This document shows, in pieces, positions 19,403 through 27,322 of a stretch of DNA of 64,000 nt (position 1 is its first letter; each line of letters opens with the position of its first letter). Source of the DNA: an uncultured Prolixibacteraceae bacterium (GTDB lineage Bacteria; Bacteroidota; Bacteroidia; Bacteroidales; Prolixibacteraceae); contig CALGIG010000010.1 in the NCBI GenBank assembly GCA_937915865.1, forward strand, positions 124,001 to 188,000, given 5' to 3'. The notes under the pieces are model-generated. The model saw only the letters and a list, made by a program, of their open reading frames with translations, searched no databases and was not told the DNA's origin. The translations under genes and the position numbers were made by a program.

Positions 19403-21172
19403 ATGGCAAAGCAATACAATCAATTACTAGTTGGAATTTTAATCGTTACTTTCTTAATCTCATGCGGACCAACGCAGGTGCCAACTGTAAAGGAAGTAAT
19501 GGATAATACAATTGAACAACTGTACAATTCGTTTGATTTTAAACAATTATCGAAACTGGATAATGAATCGGTTATGGCTATTTTTTCGCCTGCGGAAAGA
19601 GAAGCTTTGGCCACGCAACACTGGTGTTTCGATGTGAATACTCCTGTTGTTGTTTCAGTAATGGTTAGTGAAAAACTTAAAGTTGTACCTTTCTGGCTGA
19701 CCGAAAAAGGCTTTCGGAAAACAAACCTGACCATGAAAAACGAACAGACCATTTACGATGTTTGGCAAAAGTCGTTTGATGCCGGACGAGTGGGACTTGG
19801 TATCGATTCATTTGATCAGGACTTAGGCATGCACTATTTTGTGTCGGTTACCCCTGAAAACAAAAATGATGAGCTAACGTTAAGTAATTTCTTTCCTGAG
19901 AAGCAATTTGTTGGTGTGCTGGATAATGGCGCTTTCACCTATCACGATTGGGACGAACTGGTTCTATCAGACGTTCCGGCAGAAATGAGAGGGCAGAAAC
20001 TTTTAACAACAACTCGCGGACGCACAGCTGACTCTCATCTGATTGACGCTTTCCGTTCTACCAATTATCCATCTTCTGCAACTCCCGATCAGGTTCACTT
20101 AAGCTGGAGCTCCGATCCGGCAACAACCATGGACATTGAATGGCGGACAGATACAACTGTAAATTCTTTAGCTGTCAAGTTCAGGATAAAAGGCACTACT
20201 GAAGAGCAAACGGTTTCTGCAGAAAAAATCCGGTTGGAAGACCGAATGCTGGCCAACGACAGATATGTCAATCACTTTACAGCCTCGCTTACCGGACTGA
20301 AACCAGGAACGACATACGAATATGCAATAGGCGAAAAGGCAGATTGGAACGAAGCACACGCATTCAGTACTGCGGCAACCGATAATTCTTATTCGTTCAT
20401 CTGGTTCGGCGACACTCATTATTCGCCCAAATTTGGAGAAATATTGCATCTTGCTTATGAGAAACATCCTGATGCCGCCTTTTATTCGATTGTTGGCGAC
20501 CTGGTTAGCGATGGTCTTTTTCGCAATCAGTGGGACGACCTTTTTGAATATACGCGTGGCGTGGGCGACAAAATTCCGTTGATGGCTGTTCCCGGAAACC
20601 ACGATAACCGCGCAGGACTTGGAGCACAGCTTTTCCGCGATCAGTTCAGTTATCCTCTGAATGCGCCAGAAGGTGTTCCAACCGAACAAACGTATTCGTT
20701 TACTTATAAAAATACGTTGTTCCTGATGATTGATGCCACATCTCCGATGGAACCCCAAACTCCGTGGATTGAAAAGCAACTGGCCGAAAGCAAGGCAACA
20801 TGGAAAATTGCAATGTTTCATTTTCCGCCATACAATTGGGAAGAGCCGTATTTCGATATTCAGAAAGCCTGGGTGCCGCTGTTCGATAAATATCATGTTG
20901 ATATGGTATTTGGAGGACATATTCACTACTATATGCGTTCGAAACCTATGAAAGGCGAGCAGGTTGTTTCGTCGTACAAAGATGGTACAGCCTACGTTAT
21001 TTCGGTTGGTATTCCTAATCGCGACCATGAAATGACGCCCGAACCTTATGCCGCTTTGCGTAATTCAACTGGTCATTTGTACCAATATGTTAAAGTTGAT
21101 GGATCGAAACTTCGATTCGAAACTTACGACAATCAGAATAAATTAATTGATTCATTTGATATTAAGAAATAA
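19403..21172 (+). CDS. Metallophosphoesterase lipoprotein with purple-acid-type N-domain
   Basis: A 589-aa lipoprotein with lipobox 'FLISC' (Cys at residue 21). About 200 N-terminal residues are of unknown fold. Then comes a fibronectin-like purple-acid-phosphatase domain (about 225-325, 'QVHLSWSSDPATTMDIEWRT', one of the family's hallmarks) and a calcineurin-like domain with 'WFGDTHY' (D337), 'VGDLV', 'PGNHDN' (H400), 'MFHFPPYN' and 'GGHIHYY' (H506, H508). The extra N-terminal region distinguishes it from the phosphatase at 10088. It is followed after 3 bp by another phosphoesterase gene, so two hydrolases are made together. The role is dephosphorylation of a sugar phosphate or phosphodiester. 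Confidence 0.85.
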   Translation: MAKQYNQLLVGILIVTFLISCGPTQVPTVKEVMDNTIEQLYNSFDFKQLSKLDNESVMAIFSPAEREALATQHWCFDVNTPVVVSVMVSEKLKVVPFWLTEKGFRKTNLTMKNEQTIYDVWQKSFDAGRVGLGIDSFDQDLGMHYFVSVTPENKNDELTLSNFFPEKQFVGVLDNGAFTYHDWDELVLSDVPAEMRGQKLLTTTRGRTADSHLIDAFRSTNYPSSATPDQVHLSWSSDPATTMDIEWRTDTTVNSLAVKFRIKGTTEEQTVSAEKIRLEDRMLANDRYVNHFTASLTGLKPGTTYEYAIGEKADWNEAHAFSTAATDNSYSFIWFGDTHYSPKFGEILHLAYEKHPDAAFYSIVGDLVSDGLFRNQWDDLFEYTRGVGDKIPLMAVPGNHDNRAGLGAQLFRDQFSYPLNAPEGVPTEQTYSFTYKNTLFLMIDATSPMEPQTPWIEKQLAESKATWKIAMFHFPPYNWEEPYFDIQKAWVPLFDKYHVDMVFGGHIHYYMRSKPMKGEQVVSSYKDGTAYVISVGIPNRDHEMTPEPYAALRNSTGHLYQYVKVDGSKLRFETYDNQNKLIDSFDIKK

Positions 21173-21175
21173 ATT

Positions 21176-22165
21176 ATGCGGTTGAGCTTCGTCTTTATTT
21201 ATTTGCTGATTGGTTTTCAGTTGTATGCAAAACCTAAAGTGAAACTTGTTTTTGGAAAATCTGACGAGTTTAAAATCGTTCAGTTTACCGATACGCATAT
21301 AGATTTAAGTTCAGGTGCAAATATCGAAGCCTACAAGTTTATCTCTGATATTTTGTTGCAGGAAAAACCTGATTTGGTAGTAATGACAGGCGATATTGTG
21401 ACCCAGGATAATCCGCAGGAAGCCTTTATCCGATTGTCGGAAATTTTCAGGCAATATCAAATTCCGTGGACTATAGTTTTTGGTAATCATGAATCGGAGC
21501 ATAATTTCCCAAGAAAACAACTCGCATCATTTCTTCGCGAGTTACCTTTTTGTCTGAATAATGATAGCAATGACACCGATGGAGATTCGGATTTCATTTT
21601 GAAAATAGCTGGTGAGAGTGGTAAAACTGAAGCTGCACTTTACTGTATCGATTCAAATACGTACAGTACATTAAAACCCCGGGTTGATGGTTATGGATGG
21701 TTTACTCTTGCGCAAATTAACTGGTACACAAAATCGAGCATTGAATTAACTCGCCAAAACGGCGGAGAACCTTTGCCTGCCCTGGCATTTTTTCATATTC
21801 CGTTACCCGAATATACGCAGGCATGGAATAATAAATCGATTCAATCGGTTGGAGTTAAAAATGAAGATGAATGTAGCCCTCAAATTAATTCAGGCATGTT
21901 TACGGCCATGCTCACCTGTGGCGATGTGATGGGAACCTTTGTCGGGCACGATCATATTAACGATTATATTACTGCATATCACGGAATTGCTTTGGCTTAT
22001 GGACGTGTTACAAAACGTATGAAAGGAGCGGGGGACCCACTGGCCGGAGGTCGTGTCATTGTGTTAAAAAGAGGAAAACGTGAATTCGACACCTGGATTC
22101 GACAATTTGATGGGGAAAAAGTTCTGAAATGTTCTTATCCGGAATCATTTAAACCCATGAAATGA
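21176..22165 (+). CDS. Secreted Dcr2-like calcineurin metallophosphoesterase
   Basis: A 329-aa protein with an N-terminal signal peptide ('FIYLLIGFQLYA'). Metal-binding motifs are complete: 'FTDTHID' (D39), 'MTGDIV', 'FGNHESE', 'FFHIPLPEY' and 'VGHDHINDY'. Spacing and length fit the Dcr2/Icc-type phosphatases, and no purple-acid N-domain is present. It starts 3 bp after the preceding phosphatase gene and is translationally coupled to it. It probably works in the periplasm on phosphorylated oligosaccharides released by the neighbouring enzymes. Confidence 0.85.
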   Translation: MRLSFVFIYLLIGFQLYAKPKVKLVFGKSDEFKIVQFTDTHIDLSSGANIEAYKFISDILLQEKPDLVVMTGDIVTQDNPQEAFIRLSEIFRQYQIPWTIVFGNHESEHNFPRKQLASFLRELPFCLNNDSNDTDGDSDFILKIAGESGKTEAALYCIDSNTYSTLKPRVDGYGWFTLAQINWYTKSSIELTRQNGGEPLPALAFFHIPLPEYTQAWNNKSIQSVGVKNEDECSPQINSGMFTAMLTCGDVMGTFVGHDHINDYITAYHGIALAYGRVTKRMKGAGDPLAGGRVIVLKRGKREFDTWIRQFDGEKVLKCSYPESFKPMK

Positions 22166-22200
22166 AATAGACTGTACCCAATGATCCAAAACCTATAACT

Positions 22201-24483
22201 ATGAATACAAAATATATAATCTCAACATTAGCTGTATTTGCTTTCCTGAATATTGGCTTTGCACAAAACAAAAGTCAGCTTCACTTATGGAAGGCCCAGC
22301 CCGACAATGTTTATTTGCAGGAAACTTCAGAAAAAATTCCAACAGCTCAGCCGGTTCAATCGGTTGCTGTTGTGGACGATAAATGCTACGCTGTTTCGGA
22401 GCAAAAACTTTATATACTGGCTGATGGCCGGTTAATTGAAGTTCCAAATTCGCCTGAAGGAATAAACCGCTTAATTCAATGTAATGGAGAGCTTTGGGCG
22501 TTGTCGTCGAAAGGTCTTTTTCTCCTGAAAAGTTCAGGATGGAACAAAATTGACGACCGAATTTTTGTTGATATGTGCCTTCATCTGGGAAAGGTACATG
22601 CCGCTACTTCCGATGAAATTTTCAGGCTCGAAAATGGGAGACTGGTATCGATAAAACCTGCTGGTGGTTACTATTCCAGCGATATTACCATGCTGATGGA
22701 AGACGGTTCGCAGGTTCATGCCGACCCGGTTGAATTGGGCCCCATCAGGAGAATTGCCTCGTATAGCGGCACTTTGTATGTACTTCGTCCCGATAAACTG
22801 ATACAATTCGATGGTTTGGTAGTCAACGAAGATTTTATCGACTGGGGCTCATTACCATCCAAAGAAAGCCGCGATATGTTGAGTCTGGGCAGCCGGTTGC
22901 TGGTATCAAGCAATAAAGGATTAGGCATTTTACGCGGAGCCGCTCTGACAGTAGCTAAAGGCATCGACGGCCTTCCGGTTGAAAACACTACTTGTCTGGC
23001 CAAAGGTTTTGCCGACGATGTTTGGATTGGTACGGCGCAGGGGGCAGTTCGGATGTTAGGCAACGAGTGGCAATATTTTGCTGCCGACAACTGGCTTCCT
23101 GGAAATCATGTAAACAGTATTGCTGTGGCGCAAAAAGCAGTGTATGTGGCTACCGATAAGGGAATTGGAATTATTCGTTATGAGCCGTTTACTCTTCAGA
23201 AAAAAGCGGCTTATTTTGAAAATGAAATTGAAGAATGGGGACACAAGCGGTTAGGCTTCATTCATTTTCTATATAAAAAAGATGGCGAATGGATTCGCGA
23301 AATCAGCGATAACGATGGCGGACATACAGCGCCTTACCTGGCGGCTATGTGCTATAAATACGCAGTAACCGGCGACCCGAAAGCCAAAGCTGCCGCCATT
23401 GATGCTTTTAAAGCGTTGGTTTGGCTGCAGAAAATTACCGGCACCGAAGGCTTTATTGCCCGGGCAATATGGTCGCCATTCGATAAGGACGGAAAAAGTA
23501 CGCAGGGTTCGGGAGGATTGCCTGCCAAATGGTATGAAACATCTGACGGTAAATGGTTCTGGAAAGGCGATACATCGAGTGACGAAGTTACGGCACATTT
23601 CTACGCTGTTTCGTTGTTTTACGATTTGGTGGCCGATGGTAAAGACAAAGAAATGGCCAAAGAACATTTGCAGCGCATGGCCTCATATATCCTGAAATGC
23701 AACTGGACCATGCACGATATGGACGGAAAACCTACACGCTGGGCACGCTGGAACCCCGAATATTTGCTTCGTCCGTACGGATATAACGACCGTGGCGTAA
23801 ACGGACTTGAAGTTTTGTCGTACATGCACTCGGCTTATTCCATTACTAAAGACGGAAAATTCAGGAAAGGTTTGCAGCAACTTATCGACTGGGGCTATCC
23901 GGCCAATACCATTCGGCAAAAGAACATTTTCCCTCCGGCAACTTTGGCTCCGTGGGACGACGATCTGGCATTTGAAAGTTACAATACGCTGTTCCGTTAT
24001 GTTGATGATCCAAACCTGCGCTCGGTTTATCTGCGAAGTCTGGAGCGTACCTGGGAGGTGAAACGTATTGAACACGACCCGTGGTACAACTTTTCGTATG
24101 GCGCCATTACCGGAAACGATTGTGAATTGGAACAGGCGGTGAAATTTATGCGCGATTTCAGGCTGGATTGTATCGAGTACCGCTTCCATAATTCAGACCG
24201 CGACGACTTGTATCCCGAACGCGGATATGTGTCCTACGAAGGGTTTAAGCGGGCTTTTTCGCCGCGCGAAGCATCGAGTTCGCTCAGCATGGATGGTGGT
24301 GCTAATGGAAATGTTGTGAGGCAACCTACCGAATTTTTACGCAACTACTGGATGGGTCGCTATTATGGTTTTATTCAGGCTCCTGAAATTGCAGATACTG
24401 AATTAACTACAGTTCGTCCATCGAAACAAACCAATATTGGAGCAAAACCTTTCGACGGACCACAACGGCCGGTCGTTTATTAG
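22201..24483 (+). CDS. Propeller-toroid protein, paralog 3 (unassigned putative CAZyme)
   Basis: A 760-aa secreted protein (signal peptide to about residue 21). Propeller repeats include 'GELWALSSKGLFLL' and 'DVWIGTAQGAVRML'. The toroid domain has 'NDGGHTAPYLAAMCYKYAVTG', 'WFWKGDTSSDEVTAHFY' (D461, E462), 'TRWARWNPEYLL', 'NSDRDDLYPE' and 'NYWMGRYYGF'. The segment corresponding to WNHSDDEMYF in paralogs 1 and 2 reads 'APWDDDLAFESY', so the acidic cluster is kept but rearranged. This paralog and paralog 4 carry WKGDTS, whereas 1 and 2 carry W[RK]ST[AT]S, which defines two subgroups. It sits between a phosphatase and a GH78 gene. Function is unassigned. Confidence 0.85.
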   Translation: MNTKYIISTLAVFAFLNIGFAQNKSQLHLWKAQPDNVYLQETSEKIPTAQPVQSVAVVDDKCYAVSEQKLYILADGRLIEVPNSPEGINRLIQCNGELWALSSKGLFLLKSSGWNKIDDRIFVDMCLHLGKVHAATSDEIFRLENGRLVSIKPAGGYYSSDITMLMEDGSQVHADPVELGPIRRIASYSGTLYVLRPDKLIQFDGLVVNEDFIDWGSLPSKESRDMLSLGSRLLVSSNKGLGILRGAALTVAKGIDGLPVENTTCLAKGFADDVWIGTAQGAVRMLGNEWQYFAADNWLPGNHVNSIAVAQKAVYVATDKGIGIIRYEPFTLQKKAAYFENEIEEWGHKRLGFIHFLYKKDGEWIREISDNDGGHTAPYLAAMCYKYAVTGDPKAKAAAIDAFKALVWLQKITGTEGFIARAIWSPFDKDGKSTQGSGGLPAKWYETSDGKWFWKGDTSSDEVTAHFYAVSLFYDLVADGKDKEMAKEHLQRMASYILKCNWTMHDMDGKPTRWARWNPEYLLRPYGYNDRGVNGLEVLSYMHSAYSITKDGKFRKGLQQLIDWGYPANTIRQKNIFPPATLAPWDDDLAFESYNTLFRYVDDPNLRSVYLRSLERTWEVKRIEHDPWYNFSYGAITGNDCELEQAVKFMRDFRLDCIEYRFHNSDRDDLYPERGYVSYEGFKRAFSPREASSSLSMDGGANGNVVRQPTEFLRNYWMGRYYGFIQAPEIADTELTTVRPSKQTNIGAKPFDGPQRPVVY

Positions 24484-24489
24484 CAATAA

Positions 24490-24519
24490 TATAGGTTTCA
24501 CCACTTGGTGAAACCTATA
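24490..24519. repeat. Perfect 14-bp inverted repeat
   Basis: Arms TATAGGTTTCACCA and TGGTGAAACCTATA are separated by two bases, between paralog 3 and the first GH78 gene. There is no T-run behind it on the plus strand, so it looks like a repeat or processing hairpin rather than a classical terminator. Confidence 0.8.
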
Positions 24520-24532
24520 ACCGAATTGAACA

Positions 24533-27322
24533 ATGCAAAAAGTAAACTACATATTCATCTGTTTATTTAGCCTGCTTGCTTTCACATACACAGGGCTGGC
24601 TAAGTCGCTTTCAGCTTCATTGAAGTTCGAAAAATTGCTGGTTGAATATGCAGAAAACCCAATCAATATAGATGACGCGCAACCGCGGTTTTCGTGGATT
24701 GTTTCTTCGGAGAATCGAAACCAGAAACAGTCGGCTTACCAGATTTTGGTGGCTTCATCGGCTGAAAAACTCTCAAAAAATGAGGCAGATGTCTGGAATT
24801 CTGGGAAAGTAATTTCGGCGGAAACTATTCAGGTCGAATACAAAAACGATAACTTAAAATCGTGCACTCGCTATTTCTGGAAGGTGAAAATTTGGGACGG
24901 GAATGGATTGGAGTATGTGAGCAAAACGGCCACTTTCGAAACAGCTTTTCTTCAGCAGCAGGATTGGAAAGCTTCGTGGATTGGAAAGGATGCGGCCAAC
25001 GAAATACTTCCTGAACAAGGATTTTACAAGGATAAAAAAGAGCAGTTTGCAGGGAACGATACCATTAACCACGACGGAAATTCGCTGTTGCTCCGTCGTG
25101 AAGCAACGATTAAAAAAGAAATTCAGGAGGCAAGGGTGTACGTTACCGGAGTTGGGTTTTACGAGTTTTTCGTGAACGGGCAACGGGTTGGCGATCATGT
25201 TTTGGCGCCGGCAAAAACGCCTTACCACAAATACGTTCTTTATGATACCTACGATATTACGTCGCTGCTGAAAAAAGGCGCCAACGCTTTTGGCATCCAT
25301 CTCGGGAACGGCTGGTACAATCCGTATAAAAAATGGTGGGACGACTACCGGATGCAGTGGTTTGGCCATAAAAAAGCGATTGCCCAAATTCGGCTCACGT
25401 TCAAAGATGGCACTTCGCAGGTGATAACAACCGATTCAGATTGGAGATGGTCGCATGGCCCAATTACCTATAACTGCGTATACGATGGCGAAACGTACGA
25501 TGCCCGCTTGGAACAGGAAGGCTGGAACATGCCCGGATTCAATGATTCAAGCTGGCAAAAAGTTTCTGTTTTCAGTAAACCTTCTGTTCGTTTGGTGTCG
25601 CACGAAATGCCGCCTATCAAGGTGAATGAAGTTTTTAAACCGAAAGAAGTGGTGGTGAACTTGCCTCAAACCAGAGTTTTCGATATGGGGCAAAACTTTG
25701 CCGGTTGGGTAAAACTAAATGTGCATGGCACGAAAGGAACGGTTATCAAAATCAGGTTTGCTGAAGATTTGAAAGCCGACGGAACAATTGATGTTACCAG
25801 CGCCGAACATGCAAAAGCCACTGCCGAATATGTTCTGAAAGGCGAAGGAACCGAAACCTACGAAACTCATTTTTCTTACTTCGGGTTTAAGTATGTTGAA
25901 GTTAGCGCTTCCAACGGAGCGTTGAATTTGGATGACATTGAAGGTCAGGCAGTCTATTCGGCCAATGCTGAAACCGGCTCGTTTGAGTGTGATAATGCAC
26001 TCGTTAATAAAATTCACCGGGCAACAGTCTGGTCGCAAAAAAGCAATATGCTGGGCTACCCAATGGACTGTCCGCAGCGCGACGAACGCCTGGGCTGGTT
26101 TGGCGACGCACAGGTTACCGCTGAAGAAACCATGTTTAACTTCAATATGGCAAAGTTTTACGAGAACTGGTTCGAGGGAATTAAGGACAATCAGGATGAA
26201 AAAACGGGCGACATTCCAATTATTTCGCCACGTCCATACATCAAAGACGACGGAATTGAATGGAGCAGCACTTACCTGACCATGCTCTGGAATTACTATT
26301 GTTATTATGGCGATCAGCGGATTTTGGAGCGCCATTATCCGGCGATGAAACGCTATATGGAATTTCTGGATAAACTCTCGAAAGACTTGATTTTGCCGAT
26401 GGGATGGATTGGCGATTGGGGAAGCATGGTAAAAGACTGGAAAGAAGGTCAGCCCGAATCTATTCCTACTGCTTTTTATTTCTGGAATGCCCAAATTATG
26501 GGTAAAGTCGCCGGAATTATCGGAAAGAAAGACGATCAGGAAAGTTACCGGTTATTGGCTGACCGAATCCGCGAAAAATACAACAAGCAATATTTGAATA
26601 CTTCAACCGGAAATTACAATGATGGAAGCCAGATGGCCAATGCTTTTCCGCTGTTTCTGGGTTTGGCTCCCGATAATTCGAAGCAATTGGTACTGGATAA
26701 TTTGGTGAATGATATTCTGGATAAAAACAATGCACACCTCACAACCGGCGTGCTGGGGACTAAATACATGCCCGAAGCTTTGGCGCAAACGGGACGTGCC
26801 GATGTGGCCTGGAAAATCATCAATCAGGAAACAGCGCCGAGTTGGAACGACATGATGGAAAAATACACAACCGTGTGCGAATTCTGGACACTGAAGCAAT
26901 CGAAAAACCATGTAATGATGGGTAGCATCGATGCCTGGTTTTATAAATATATTGCAGGTATTCAGTTGGATGAGTCGAATCCGGCATTTAAAACCTTCAC
27001 GATAAAACCGGAAGTTGCCATTAGACCTAACAGGTTTTTGAAACCTGTTAGGTCTGCAAAAGCTAAGGTTTCAACTTTGAGGGGAGTAGTCAGTTCGGAA
27101 TGGAAAAGTAGTCCGGGGCTGTTTACTTTAAAAGTTCAGGTGCCATTTAATACCACGGCAATAGTTTACCTGCCAGGGAAAGAAAATGATACGCTAACCG
27201 AGAGCGGAGCTTTATTAAATAGCCTAAAAGGAGTAGAATACAAAGGATTCAAAGATGGAGCTTTCAAGGTATTGGTACATTCAGGAAATTACACGTTTAA
27301 TGTAACCGGGAAAAATGACTAG
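24533..27322 (+). CDS. GH78 alpha-L-rhamnosidase-like enzyme 1
   Basis: A 929-aa secreted protein (signal peptide to about residue 23) with the full GH78 order: N-terminal fibronectin-like region (about 25-140), beta-sandwich Bac_rhamnosid_N/CBM domain (about 190-470, 'VYVTGVGFYEFFVNGQRVGD'), the (alpha/alpha)6 barrel (about 480-830) and a C-terminal beta domain. The catalytic-region motif 'DCPQRDERLGWFGDAQ' starts at D512, and 'GWIGDWGS' is also present. It would release terminal alpha-L-rhamnose. Residues 831-841 are encoded by a perfect 33-bp palindromic element inserted in frame. Its 3' end overlaps the next gene by 8 bp. Rhamnose-like sugars such as lyxo- or manno-configured deoxysugars remain possible substrates. 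Confidence 0.92.
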   Translation: MQKVNYIFICLFSLLAFTYTGLAKSLSASLKFEKLLVEYAENPINIDDAQPRFSWIVSSENRNQKQSAYQILVASSAEKLSKNEADVWNSGKVISAETIQVEYKNDNLKSCTRYFWKVKIWDGNGLEYVSKTATFETAFLQQQDWKASWIGKDAANEILPEQGFYKDKKEQFAGNDTINHDGNSLLLRREATIKKEIQEARVYVTGVGFYEFFVNGQRVGDHVLAPAKTPYHKYVLYDTYDITSLLKKGANAFGIHLGNGWYNPYKKWWDDYRMQWFGHKKAIAQIRLTFKDGTSQVITTDSDWRWSHGPITYNCVYDGETYDARLEQEGWNMPGFNDSSWQKVSVFSKPSVRLVSHEMPPIKVNEVFKPKEVVVNLPQTRVFDMGQNFAGWVKLNVHGTKGTVIKIRFAEDLKADGTIDVTSAEHAKATAEYVLKGEGTETYETHFSYFGFKYVEVSASNGALNLDDIEGQAVYSANAETGSFECDNALVNKIHRATVWSQKSNMLGYPMDCPQRDERLGWFGDAQVTAEETMFNFNMAKFYENWFEGIKDNQDEKTGDIPIISPRPYIKDDGIEWSSTYLTMLWNYYCYYGDQRILERHYPAMKRYMEFLDKLSKDLILPMGWIGDWGSMVKDWKEGQPESIPTAFYFWNAQIMGKVAGIIGKKDDQESYRLLADRIREKYNKQYLNTSTGNYNDGSQMANAFPLFLGLAPDNSKQLVLDNLVNDILDKNNAHLTTGVLGTKYMPEALAQTGRADVAWKIINQETAPSWNDMMEKYTTVCEFWTLKQSKNHVMMGSIDAWFYKYIAGIQLDESNPAFKTFTIKPEVAIRPNRFLKPVRSAKAKVSTLRGVVSSEWKSSPGLFTLKVQVPFNTTAIVYLPGKENDTLTESGALLNSLKGVEYKGFKDGAFKVLVHSGNYTFNVTGKND
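27023..27055. repeat. Perfect palindromic element inside the GH78 gene
   Basis: Arms AGACCTAACAGGTTT and AAACCTGTTAGGTCT (15 bp each, no mismatches) flank TTG. The element has a length of 33 bp, a multiple of three, and adds 11 codons to the junction of barrel and C-terminal domain. It looks like a mobile REP-type element that landed in a tolerant linker. Confidence 0.9.

Noticed and set aside
20168..21028. 286-aa open frame on the minus strand inside the phosphatase gene
   Set aside because: It is antisense to a clear metallophosphoesterase with intact motifs, has no recognisable domain and is a shadow of codon use.
25715..26494. 259-aa open frame on the minus strand inside GH78-1
   Set aside because: Antisense to the catalytic barrel of GH78 and without any family feature.
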